A DNA stretch of 64,000 bases from Globodera rostochiensis. Its lineage: Eukaryota > Nematoda > Chromadorea > Rhabditida > Heteroderidae. Numbering within the stretch: position 1 is the first letter of the stretch; each line of letters opens with the position of its first letter. Positions 15,863 through 26,246 of this stretch are shown piece by piece. The notes under the pieces are model-generated. The model saw only the letters and a program-made list of their open reading frames with translations. It was not told the origin of the DNA and did no database searches. The stretch spans positions 2,695,978 through 2,759,977 of the forward strand of contig JAEVLN010000003.1 in NCBI GenBank assembly GCA_018350325.1. Direction: 5' to 3'. The position numbers and the translations under genes were made by a program.

Positions 15863-18251
15863 GGGGACGTCGTCCAACTCAGCGCCAATGGGACAGACAA
15901 TTTGAGAGACTTTCGAGCCAATTCAATTCAATTAAATTCCAATTTTGTCTGAAACGCTTTCCTAAAGCACAACGAATTACGAAATATTATTTAAGTTCCC
16001 GTAGTGAGTAGACGACAAAAATTATGGTTTTGGAGTTTTATTATTATTATTATAATAATATATCACTTTGCTCCAATAAATTGCATTGCCTTTTTGGCGC
16101 AGAGATTGGAATTTGGTGGGGGTGGGGGGGGGGGGGGTGAAAGTTATTTGCATGTTTTGAAGATGGGTGGACACGGACGGACGACGGGCAGAACATGACG
16201 GACGAAGCAGCCGCACATACCCCCCACCCCCCCCCCCCCCAAACCCCGTCCATTCTCCCCACATTTTTAAGTCCTTTTTTCGGTGAGAAAATCCCTGCGG
16301 GGGAGGCGGCAGCGCGGGATGATTGTGGACAGTGGGGGGGGGGGGGCCAAGGATGGGTGGGGGCCGGGGAGGGGATGAAAAACTCGAATTTTGAGGGGGG
16401 GGGGGATGAGCGCGCAGATGGGGGGGGGGTCGGGGGGGGGGATCCGGTTGTTGTGGGCAATGGGCAGCGGTGGCGGCGGTTGTGGTCACTCTGCGGCGCC
16501 AACAGTTGTGGCTGGCGGCGTGTGAAGGACAATTTTGCGTCAGCGAAAGTGAATTGAGAAAGAATCCCCGTCAAAATGTCCTTGAGGGGTTTTGGGGGGG
16601 GGGCGGGGGATGGTCAAGGCGAGCACACCGACAACTCCGACCACTGCACTTTGCTGAAGAAGCTGTGCCCAATGAAAATGCTGTTGGTCCCCTACTTAGA
16701 TCCACCACAATGCTCCCCTCCGGCGATCGCACTTAACCTTACCAAACAACCAACAATGCTTGTCTCGGGGATACGCCGACAACCATCATGACATGACATC
16801 AAAGTCTTCCAAATACGTCTCCCCCTCCCCCCTCCCCTTTCCTCTCCCCCCAATTTCGCCCTCCTTTCCCCCCCCCCACCTCCCGATGCCCCCACAAATC
16901 TCCTTAAATCCGCAATTACGCCACTTAACACCCCCACCCCAATCAAATCGATCCCAGATTCCACCAAATCGCTTAAACTCTCGCGCAAATCGTTCCCCGC
17001 AACTTCTCTCCCCCACCCATTCACTTTTTACCCCTCCCCCCCTCCCCCAAATGTCCGTTAATTCCTTCTCAAAACCAACCAGTGCTGCCAAAATTTTGTT
17101 CCGACCCCCGGGGGGGGGGGGCAGCTGGTGGGGCCAAAAATGGCTGGAAGCCTTCGTTGGGATTTTGGGGAAGCCGGGTGAAAAAGTCGAAGCGCCAAAA
17201 AAGGCATTTTACCCCAGCACTACAAGTACCTATTAGCCGCCTCTACCAATATTCTTCTCAATATTTAAAAAAAAATGAAAATGCCAACGAAACTTTTGGC
17301 GTGCGCGCGGCGCGTTTGGGGATAATCGGCGAAATCTCGACGCCAAAACCCCCAAAGGGATTTGTTTGGCGTCGTAATTCCCTTGCCCCGGTCCATTTGT
17401 TGCTCGTCTCGTCTCATTCCTTCGATTCAATTCGATCAGCTTGCTTTGCTGATCAATGGATTAATCGGATTTTGATGAGATTAAGCTGCCGTCGTGTATT
17501 TTGGTGGGCTTGTAATTCAAAGGGATTTTGCGTTTGCGCGAAAGTGAAAGGAAAAGGGAAAGGGGCGGCGGCAACAATGCCGCCGTCGTTTTTGGGGCGC
17601 TTTTCCTTCAGCGCCAGAGGCAGACACATTTTCCCCTACGGCGCGATCGGCCTCCCGACGACATTTTGATCAAATTAAATGCCCTCCGGCGCACAGAATT
17701 GGCTTCTCTCTCCATTCGTTCGTTCCATCCGTGTATGCTGCTGACTGATCTGATCAAAAGGCGCTTCGGCGCAAGACTCCCTGTTCACTCTTTGAACCCG
17801 CATGCTGATCTGTTGATCAAGACCTTTCAGCAAACAGAAAGAGTATCTCCGCTTCTTCGTTCTTTCCACCCACCCACATGCTGGTCTGCTGATCAAAAGG
17901 CCCTCCGACGCAAAAGCCTATCGGCTTCTTCTCTTTTCCATCCCATCATAAGGATCGGCTGCCCTCCGGCGAACGGAGGCGCTGCTTCTCTCTGCCATTG
18001 ATCTGCCGCCGCCCTCCCTACATATTCATACAACAACCAGCTCTTCCCCCAAGCAATTTATCGCCCATCCTTTCCCCCCCCCTCCCCTCACATTCAATCC
18101 ACGCCCATTTCGTTCCTCAAATGCGCATTTGTCTTTGGTTGCTTTGTTCGTTGGATGGGTTCCAAATGCGCATCCCAAGCAACCTTTAAGCAGCCTCCTG
18201 CTGATCTGATTTTCATCCCAACTCCGCTCATTTTATGCCATTCATCCGCAT
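15863..18251. other. Spacer upstream of the patched-related gene
   Basis: No gene supported. It holds a TTA/TAA microsatellite (about 16038-16062), many G or C runs (16124-16136, 16226-16239, 16336-16347, 16417-16440, 17107-17120) and a degenerate dispersed repeat at about 17660-17975, in which ctgatcaaaaggc, ccctccggcg and cttctct-rich blocks recur three to four times at intervals of roughly 90 bp. Confidence 0.45.
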
Positions 18252-18333
18252 CAGTGATGTAACCGGATTCCGGATTTCCGGACACTTTTTTGATCCGGAT
18301 TCCAGACTTTTTTGGCATCCGGTTACATGCCTG
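18252..18333. mobile_element. MITE, CAG-GATGTAACCGG family (82 bp)
   Basis: Ends cagtgatgtaaccggattcc and ggcatccggttacatgcctg are inverted repeats. Flanks atccgcat and atccacgc could be a decayed 8-bp duplication that differs only by transitions. It directly abuts the CT-rich tract. Confidence 0.65.
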
Positions 18334-18339
18334 ATCCAC

Positions 18340-18726
18340 GCATTCTCCTCATCCTCCTCCTCTTCCTCCTCCTCCTCTTCCTCTTCTTCCTCCTCCTCCT
18401 CTTCCTCCTCTTCCTCCTCCTCTTCCTTCTCCTCTTCCTCCTCCTCTTCCTTCTCCTCTTCCTGCTCCTCTTCCTCCTCCTCTTCCTCCTCCTCTTCCTT
18501 CTCCTCTTCCTCCTCCTCTTCCTTCTCCTCTTCCTGCTCCTCTTCCTCCTCCTCTTCCTCCTCCTCCTCTTCCTCTTCTTCCTCCTCCTCCTCTTCCTCC
18601 TCTTCCTCCTCCTCTTCCTCCTCTTCCTCCTCCCCTTCCTTCTCCTCTTCCTCCTCCTCTTCCTTCTCCTCTTCCTGCTCCTCTTCCTCCTCCTCTTCCT
18701 CCTACTCCTCCTCCTCCTCCTCTTCC
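18340..18726. repeat. CT-rich 15-bp-periodic tract
   Basis: About 390 bp of tcctcttcctcctcc-like units on the plus strand (tcc, tct and ttc triplets only, with rare tgc). The period is a multiple of 3, so each plus frame stays open as poly-Ser or Leu/Phe, and the minus strand as Arg/Lys or Gly/Arg. I do not call these open frames genes. The tract ends about 150 bp before the patched-related start codon. Confidence 0.85.
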
Positions 18727-18872
18727 ATCGTCCACCCTTAATCAATCTATCCATCCTTTCATCTTCCATTCATCTCCTTCATAATACTCACATCATCTTC
18801 CTTATCATCCTCATCCATCTTCCACCCTTTCACATCATTCATCATCAGTCATTAGTGCTTAATTAAGCTCCG

Positions 18873-21800
18873 ATGCTCAATTTCTCGCTGGAGCACATTC
18901 TCCGGCGTCTCTTCCGTCGCTATGGCCGATTTGTTTACCGCTGTCGATGGCCAATGTTTTTGGTGGGTGCCCTTTGATCTTTTGGCCTCAAATTTTGTCC
19001 CCCCCCCGGCATTCTGTTTTCAAATTGCCCTTTTTTAAGGTCCCTCCGCTGATTTCGCTTTGTTTGTCCGTCGGTTTCTTTTGGTTCGGCGAATTGGAAG
19101 TGAACGACCCGGGTTTGTTGGTTCAGTTCAACATGTTCATGTCCGGTCCCATTGCTTTTCTCCTTCCAATCCCCGCTGACCGTTGGACCCTAACCCCCTC
19201 CCTGATCAAGGCTTAGCTTGCTTTTTCTTGATTGGATTTGTTTCTTTTTCGGGATGGAAGGGGGCCGGATGCTTATTCTCGAGGTTTTATGGGGGGGGGG
19301 GGGGGGGGGGCGGACCGGACTCGTAACGAGGCCAAAGGAACTGAATGCCTTTTGCACGAACAATTTAATTTTCTCGACCTGGGGTTAGTGCTTTCTGCAC
19401 ATTCCTAAACGAAACGAAACATCGAATTTTGGTTAACCGAGCCAAAATGCCGGGTTTTTCGTTTCGGTTGGAACCGCGGCCCAATACTCTGACCCAAAAC
19501 ATATGTAAAATTCAAATTGCATTCATTCCATTAAGCTTATGTTTTCACGCCACGCGATGCAAGGTCGGCCGGGTTCAAAGCTAAAAATAAAAAAAAGAAA
19601 ATGCAAAATTTGGCATTTTCAGGTGGAAGAGGGAATTGAGCACTTTCTCAAAACTTTGGCCACTGGAGGAGAACAAATTCATTCCCGGAAAGTCTTTTGA
19701 GACGAAACGTTTTGTGCACGTTTTGTGCAAAGCAAAGGACGGTTTGTCATTTTTTGAATATTTTTGGCGTCGCGCCGTTCCGTTTTCGTGGGAATGCCAA
19801 CAATTTGAGGTGGGAACATTCTGCGACCGGACATTCTGGACGAGATTGTGCTGCTCAACAAGTTCATCTCCGAGAACATCTCCGTCCCGACGACGGATGG
19901 ACGCTTCAACTTGAGCTATCAGGACTTATGTTTGAGCTACGATTGGACTTGCGGAAGCAATGAGCACATTGAAATGTTTCGACGGATGGCCCAAGTGGGG
20001 CGAGTGATCGATCTCAGATACCCGAAGGGGGGAAACAAGGTAGGGGGGCCGATTAGCGCCGGAGGCTGTTTTTGGGGGGAGGGGTGGTAACCTCCATGGG
20101 TGTTGGAGTTGGAGTCCCCCCGGAGGGGGAGGGGTAATCCCCACGGGTGTTGGGTCCTCCCCTCGGAGGGGGGGGGGGGGGGGGGGGGGCCGGTGGTTGC
20201 AGAGCTCCCCGGGCGGGGGGGGGGTAATCCCCCCCGGGTGTTGGATGTTGAATCCGGGGGGGGGGGAAGGGGGGGGGGTACCTAATCACGGGTGTTGGGA
20301 TCCCCCGGGGGAGGAGGAGGGGGGGGGGAGGGGAAAAGACAACACCTTTCTGGGGACGGGGGTCGTTGTGGGAGGGCAAATGTCGGCGCATTCCTTTGAA
20401 GAAGTAATAAATTTGCTGATCAGTTTCCGCAATCAATCAATCAATTTCAGGACACGCCGGCCTATTTGGGCACCGCCATCGGGGACATCAAACTGAACGG
20501 GACGGACGGCACCGTTTTGGAGGCAAAAATCACGCAGGTCAGCCAGCAACTCTTTGCCGGGAATGGGGGCCAAATTCCTTCCAAAGCGCCGGCGGTGTTT
20601 TCCCCCCGTTCAGCTGTTCTTCTTTCTGAAACAAGAGCCGGCCATTGTCCGCCAATATTCCACCGGTCATTTTTTTTGTTGATATTTACGCATCGACAAC
20701 ACCCTGTCGAGTACAGCTCGACGGCGACGATTGTGATAGAACTAGAGCACGGACCGATCGAGATTCTCGATCGTAATCTCGATTGAAAAAATTTGTGTTG
20801 ACCGAGATTTTTCGAGATTCTCGATCGAAATCTCGATCGAAAAGTTTTGAGATTCGGTCGAGATTCTCGATCAAAATCTCGATCGGTCCCCAAGTCCGTT
20901 CTAATTTAGAACGGACCCCCACCCCCCGACAGAAATGTCGGGAAATCTTGGGCTTTCCCCCCGACCCACTATCCCCCCAGGGGAGATTTTATTTTATTTT
21001 ATTATTTATCACACATCAAAGAAAATGCAATCAAATCACACTAATATGTATGATGGAATCGAGAAAATATGTTCAAATTACTTCGGAGGACCCCCCCTCC
21101 CTGACCTAAACTTTTGTTGTTCAGACTTTGAATATGCCGTCGAGCGCTTCCTTTTGCATGGCTTTGAGTCTTCGCTAATCTCCATCTCTTTTGCGCATTA
21201 CCAATCACTGCAGGTGATCAATCGATCGATCTGATCATTTGTTTTGTGTCCTCCACCAATCACTTTTTTCCTATAAAATTTGTGAACACAAAACTAAAGG
21301 ACGGCCTTGACGAGAACGCGCGACGCTTTGTGCCAAACTTTGTGATCAGCTTCGTGTTGCTGACTTTGTTCTGCATTTGCTGCTCCTTCACGTTCCTGCC
21401 CGACAACGCGTCCGTCCCACGGCCGGCATTTCCCATCGATTGGGTCCGCTCCAAGCCGTACGTCGCATGTGCCGGTGAAATTTTGGAATTTTGATACATT
21501 TCGTCCTGTCCAAGCAGTAATCCTTGTCCACACAATCCAGGTCTGTTCAACACCATCCTGGCGTTGGTGTCGTCTTTCGGGTTTTTGCTTTTGCTTGGCA
21601 TTCCGTACAATGTGATCAATACAATCATCCCATTCCTGGTAAGCCGTCGTTGTTCCAATTTCCTCAACTCTTTTCCCACCCTCCGCTTGATCTTCAGATC
21701 ATCGCTGTCGGCATCGACGACATGTTCGTGATGAATTCCTGTTGGGATCAGAGTGATCCGGTGCTTCCGCCGGCCGAGCGGATGGCGGAAATGATGCAGA

Positions 21801-24800
21801 ACGGAGGCGTTGCCGTGTCCATCACCAACATCACGGACGTTTTGGCATTTTTGATCGGTTGCATCACCGAACTGCCGGGCATCGAATTGTTCTGTCTGTA
21901 CGCGTTCGCCGCTGTGTTGTTCTGTTACGTCTATCAAGTGAGTGAATGTGTGTGCAAGCTGTTCAGAGAAGCCGAACGGATTGCCTGCCATTCATTTCTG
22001 TTTCCGTTCAGCTGACCTTTTTTGCCGCATTTATGGCCATCATGGGCAACGTGGAACAGCAAGGCAGGCATTGCTTGCTGCTAAAACGTCGGCCTTTTCA
22101 AACGCGCGTTTCCGATTCGATGGCGGCTATAAATCCGATCGGCGGATCCGACGGAACGTCCCAGTGCAGCGGCGGAAAGAATTGCCAACATCCGGTTCAA
22201 CAGCAGCAGCACGACGAATTCGTGCAGAACATCCGTGTCGATGGGGGCACACCGTCAACACAAAATGATCATTCTTCGACGAATGCCGACGATGATCAGA
22301 CCCTGAAAGACGACGGTGATCATCATCTTCGCAAAAAACGGGCGACCGATTGGAGTGAGCAAAGCGAACGGCGACAAACGGATTCGCAAGCTCGAAAGAC
22401 TGATCAGAACGGGTCGAACAGTCAAAAGACTGATCAGAACGGGTCGAACAGTCAAAAGACTGATCAGAACGGGTCGAACAGTCAAAAGACTGATCAGAAC
22501 GGGTTGAACAGCAGGAGGGCGTTGGGCTCGCACAGTGTTGTCGCCGCGTCCCAACTCCACCAGCAGCACCACCACCCGCACTCTTCGAACCTTTCCCACC
22601 GCTTTTTTGGCCGCTACTTTGGCCCCATCCTTCTTCACCCCGTAGGCCGGGCATTGACTACGTTCTGCTACGTACTGTACTTGGTGTTGGCCATTGTCGG
22701 CTGTCTGAATTTCCGCGAGGGGTTGGAGCCAAGTCATCTGGTCACCGATGATCATTATATTGCGCGCTACTTTGAAAACATGAAAACGTTCTGGAAAATG
22801 GGGCCGCAACTGCACATTGCGGTGAACTGCTTGAGGAAGGGGGCGGGCGGACGGGGCCAATACGCTCACTCAGCTGAATTGATCACGCCATGCTTCTTCC
22901 CATTCAGGTCTTGAACCCGCCGAACCTAACCGATCCGATCGAAAGGCAAAAACTGTTAAAAACGGTGGAGACCTTCGAGAACACTCCCTACACAATGGGA
23001 AGAGAGGTGAGCAGGGAAGGCTGAACACATTGAACTTGAGGGGGGGGGGGTGGTTCCAAAAAACCCGTTTAATAAGTTTAATAACCCCATTTTTGAAGGG
23101 CACAGTGTTCTTCTTCTTGGAATTTCTCAACTATTTGGACCAACTGAATGCCGAGCCGGAGAACACTGATCGAATTTGGCACCAAAAACTGCGCTCATGG
23201 CTCAAGAACACCGGCGCCTCCAACCAATGGGACGCGGACATTGTGTACCGGGAAACGGGCGCCTTCCGGGCATTTCGCTTCCAGGTGCGATCAATCCATT
23301 AGCAACCAGCGATCAATTCCGCTCTCTTAAAGGTGGCCATGAAGAACATTGTCGAGCCGGATCAGCACAAATTGGCGGCCAAACTTTTGCGCGAAATTGC
23401 TGATCGGCAACCATTCCATTTGGAGATTTATCACGAGGCATTCCCATTCGCGGACCAATATTTGATCATTTTGCCCTCCACCTATCGAAATGTGAGACTA
23501 GACTTTACTGGTGCCACACATTTGATGGCACGCACATATGCCATCATTGGACAAATGTTTCGTTCACCCCATCAAAGGTGTTGATCTCGTTGCTGTGCAT
23601 GACCGTCATCGCTCTTCTGCTCATTCCGAGTGTTCCCTCCGGTAATTAAATATACGTTCAAAAAATGTAGCCGCTGGTCAGCAGCACAATGTTTGCGTCG
23701 TGAACAGCTTGGACTCGGGCAGGTGTCGGGCTTTAGCCCAGCAGCCCGAGTCGACTGTTTACCCCCCGGGCGTCCGCGTTGTTTACGCTTTCCCTACACC
23801 ATTAAGCCATGCTGATCATCCTCTCCATTGTGTCCATTTCCACGGGCGTGTTCGGCTACATGACATTTTGGGGCGTCAATTTGGACGCGTAAGTTTCGGA
23901 GGGTCTCCATTTGGAAAGTGACCCCACCCCCCCCCCCCACCACTCAATTAATTCCAAACAAATATTGGGCCCGACCATGACCCTAGACATGCCACCCCCG
24001 AAGGGTCTCGGTTGTCCAACCCCTAATCCAATCAAAATCCCCACTCTCTCTCTCTCTCTGTCAAGAGTCTCGATGATTTCAATTATCATGTCCATCGGAT
24101 TTGCGGTGGATTTGTCGGCGCACATTGTGTACGCATTTGTGACCGCCCGAGGGGACAAGACACGGGAACGGGTCATCAACGCATTGGAACACATCGGATG
24201 GCCAATTTTTCAGGTTGAAAAATATAACAAAAAAAAAAGTGAATTGGAAAGAAAAAACATCGCGGAGGCGGCAAACCAAACAAAAACGGTGTGTGATCAG
24301 CGATCAAAAAAAAAAATGAAAAAATTTTGATCAAATGACGATGGCACATCGTCCACGGCACGGCATGCGTCGATTTGTTGACACCGTTCAAACTGAAAAA
24401 AAAGAGTAAACTCTTTAAAGTCTGGTTGTACACAACAAACACGCGCACTCCCCACAACCCCCCAGGGGATGTGCGGCGGGAGTCACTTACATTTAATAAT
24501 TTCGCCCTCCGGCACTTCCCCGTTCGTCCACCGCCGTCCCTCCGGCGCGGCGTCACCGCCGTCCTGTCCACTCGCCGGCTCGTTGTACACCCTGAAGTCC
24601 TTGTCGTTCTCCATCATCACTTGTAAAATCCCCTAAAATAAGAGAGGGTAATACTAAAATTGGTCTCCCCCTCCCCTCATTTTCAAAAAAAAATAAATTT
24701 TTCTAGGGGTTTTTGGGTCGAGGAATCCAAATATAACCCCCGTTTAGCTCCAGTTCGAAGCGCCCGTACTTGAATTGGTAACAAATTGTTGCGTAAATTC

Positions 24801-25783
24801 AAATTTTTTCAAAAAAAATCCCAAAAAGAAAAAAAACCTGCTGTTTTATGTCCATCGCTTTGGCATAAGCAATTCGAAGGCATTTGTCGATGGGCCGAAC
24901 GCCGACGTACAATTGGCTGAGTCGACGCGACTCCGCCCCAATTTCATTCTCAGACATCGCCGCCCCCGCCGCCGTCCATTCCTCACTTTTTTCTGGACCG
25001 AATAAATCTCGTGACATCTGAAAAAAACAAACAAAAAAAACTCGACAAATCCGCACAGAAACATTTCAAATTAGAAAAACTAAAAAATTCGAGCAAAAAG
25101 GTAGTTCCCGGGGGTTATTGAAGGCGCAGATCCAAATTTGTCGGACTTCTTTTAAACCGACTTCAAACCCCAAAGCCCTAATTCGAACAAAATGTCGAAG
25201 AAAGAGTCTTTTTTTGAATTGATTAAGAAAAAGTGCAATAAAAACGGAATAATGATCAATTTCAAATAAATGTTGCTTTTACAACATTTTAGGAAATTTT
25301 CTAAATTTTAATAAAAATTAGAAAGATCATCCGCGGATTACGGGCCAACTTTTTGAAGCTTTTTAGGACAGACTTTTTTTTGGGAGTGTATGTATTAGCT
25401 GCTGACTTTGGATTTTGTGCGCACAGCAAATCCAAAAAATTATTTTTGTCAAAACGCCAAAAAAAAAGCTTCCTTTTTTTAAATCAGCATCCACTACCGC
25501 ATTATTTTCAGGGTGCCGCTTCCACCATCGTTGGCATATCCGTGCTGTACACGGTTGACGCGTACATTATCCTGACCTTCTTCAAGACCATTTGGTTCGT
25601 TAACGGACTCCGAATTTGGTTGGGGAGTCACCCGTCGACGTCTGTCCGTTCAGGCTGACGATGGTCATGGGTTTGGTGCACGGGTTGGTGTTCATCCCGG
25701 TGCTGCTCAGCTTCTTGCCCATCGGATTCTTCCAAATTCGCCGGCCTCCCCCCCAAAGTTTAGCAAAGGGCACAAAGAGATGA
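18873..25783 (+). CDS. Patched-related (PTR) multipass membrane protein
   Basis: Nineteen exons, all phases consistent, 1013 aa: 18873-18962, 19040-19140, 19623-19741, 19810-20039, 20451-20537, 20614-20665, 21125-21213, 21300-21474, 21541-21638, 21698-21937, 22012-22821, 22908-23006, 23099-23284, 23333-23491, 23578-23641, 23807-23888, 24066-24213, 25512-25594, 25654-25783. TM1 (VPPLISLCLSVGFFWF) is followed by an ectodomain (RPDILDEIVLLNKFI, CLSYDWTCGSNEH) and a sterol-sensing domain (FVISFVLLTLFCICC to NITDVLAFLIGCITELPG, with VGIDDMFVMNSCW). A long cytoplasmic loop leads to TM7, a second ectodomain and the C-terminal TM bundle (SIGFAVDLSAHIVYAF, GAASTIVGISVLYTVDAYII, VHGLVFIPVLLSFLP). PTRs are RND-superfamily proteins which in nematodes act in cuticle and apical extracellular matrix traffic. 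The loop in exon 11 is unusually long, with Gln/His/Asn runs and a 10-aa repeat. Which PTR this is cannot be said. Confidence 0.9.
20080..20335 (+). repeat. G-rich minisatellite in PTR intron 4
   Basis: Four diverged units around cacgggtgttgg, each followed by a CCCC-GGAGGGG palindrome and a G run (up to about 20 G at 20168-20188). The intron is otherwise non-coding. Confidence 0.7.
20737..20905. mobile_element. Long inverted repeat of gatcgagattctcgatc modules
   Basis: In PTR intron 6. The left arm tagagcacggaccgatcgag and the right arm ctcgatcggtccccaagtcc enclose several further gatcgagattctcgatc palindromes. It is a larger relative of 7508-7564 and 15640-15695. Confidence 0.6.
22392..22511 (+). 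repeat. In-frame 30-bp tandem repeat in PTR exon 11
   Basis: Nearly four identical 30-bp units (gactgatcagaacgggtcga core) encode KTDQNGSNSQ repeated in the cytoplasmic loop. The near absence of silent differences points to recent expansion. The reverse strand is also open through it. Confidence 0.85.
24483..25017 (-). CDS. Unidentified gene nested in the PTR intron
   Basis: Read on the minus strand: exon 25017-24838 (60 codons, starts MSRDLFGPEKSEEWTAAG, ends RIAYAKAMDIKQQ), exon 24768-24738 (YGRFELELNG) and exon 24619-24483 (VMMENDKDFRVYNEPASG, ending in TGA). Phases 0 and 1 agree and all junctions are GT-AG. The ATG follows directly after tttttttcag, which suits a trans-splice (spliced-leader) acceptor or a 5' UTR intron. 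A possible further exon at 24392-24297 (FERCQQIDACRAVDDVP) does not fit the phase unless the exon before it ends differently. I do not recognise the family. The surrounding PTR exons splice cleanly across it, so it is an antisense nested gene rather than an interruption. Confidence 0.5.
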
Positions 25784-26246
25784 CGACGGACGGAGGCGAT
25801 CGAGCGGGCACAAAAAGTTAAAGCATTGGCGGCGACACGGCAAAATGATCCCCCCGGAAGCAAACTTTGGCACAAAATTTTGCAAATTTTTTTCCCCGTT
25901 CACCCCCCCCCCCCCGATGAGAGCATCATCAACGTTCTGAAGACGGGTTTGCCCCAAACTCCAAAGTTTTGTTGTCTTTCAAACCATTTTCTGTCCACTC
26001 TTTCCCAATTTTATTCCTTCATTTTGGATGCTTTTCCTTCCCCCCCCCCCCCCCCCCCCCTCGGCGTTATTTACCTTTTCTGGTTGTTTTTGTTTTGCTC
26101 AATCTCATCGAAAAGGTATTATTTTTTCCGTCCATTCTCTTCTCTCTCTCTCTGTCCTTTGATCGTTTGTTTTTTTTGCACAAAAAAAATGGAAAAAGTG
26201 AAATTTTGATGAATGAGTAATTAAAGAAAATGTGTCAAATGTTCGT
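25784..26246. other. Convergent 3' spacer
   Basis: Lies between the PTR stop (+) and the kinase stop (-). It contains C runs at 25903-25915 and 26041-26060 and a short ctctctctct run. No gene seen. Confidence 0.6.

Noticed and set aside
16022..16574. 155- and 174-codon minus-strand Pro-rich frames
   Set aside because: Composition artefact of G runs on the plus strand.
18235..18866. Poly-Ser, Leu/Phe, Gly/Arg and Arg/Lys open frames
   Set aside because: All arise from the 15-bp-periodic CT tract, which keeps every frame open.
21260..21991. 243-codon minus-strand open frame
   Set aside because: It is antisense to well-supported PTR exons 8-10 with a sterol-sensing domain.
22392..22511. Regular 30-bp direct repeats as a CRISPR-like array
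   Set aside because: Contiguous units without spacers, in frame in a PTR exon of a eukaryote.
23705..23755. Hairpin gactcgggc...gcccgagtc as a regulatory RNA
   Set aside because: Short intronic inverted repeat of the same kind as the MITE fragments; nothing else supports function.
24176..24571. 131-codon minus-strand frame as the last exon of the nested gene
   Set aside because: Wrong frame relative to the phased exon 24619-24483; contains T-run translation at its end.
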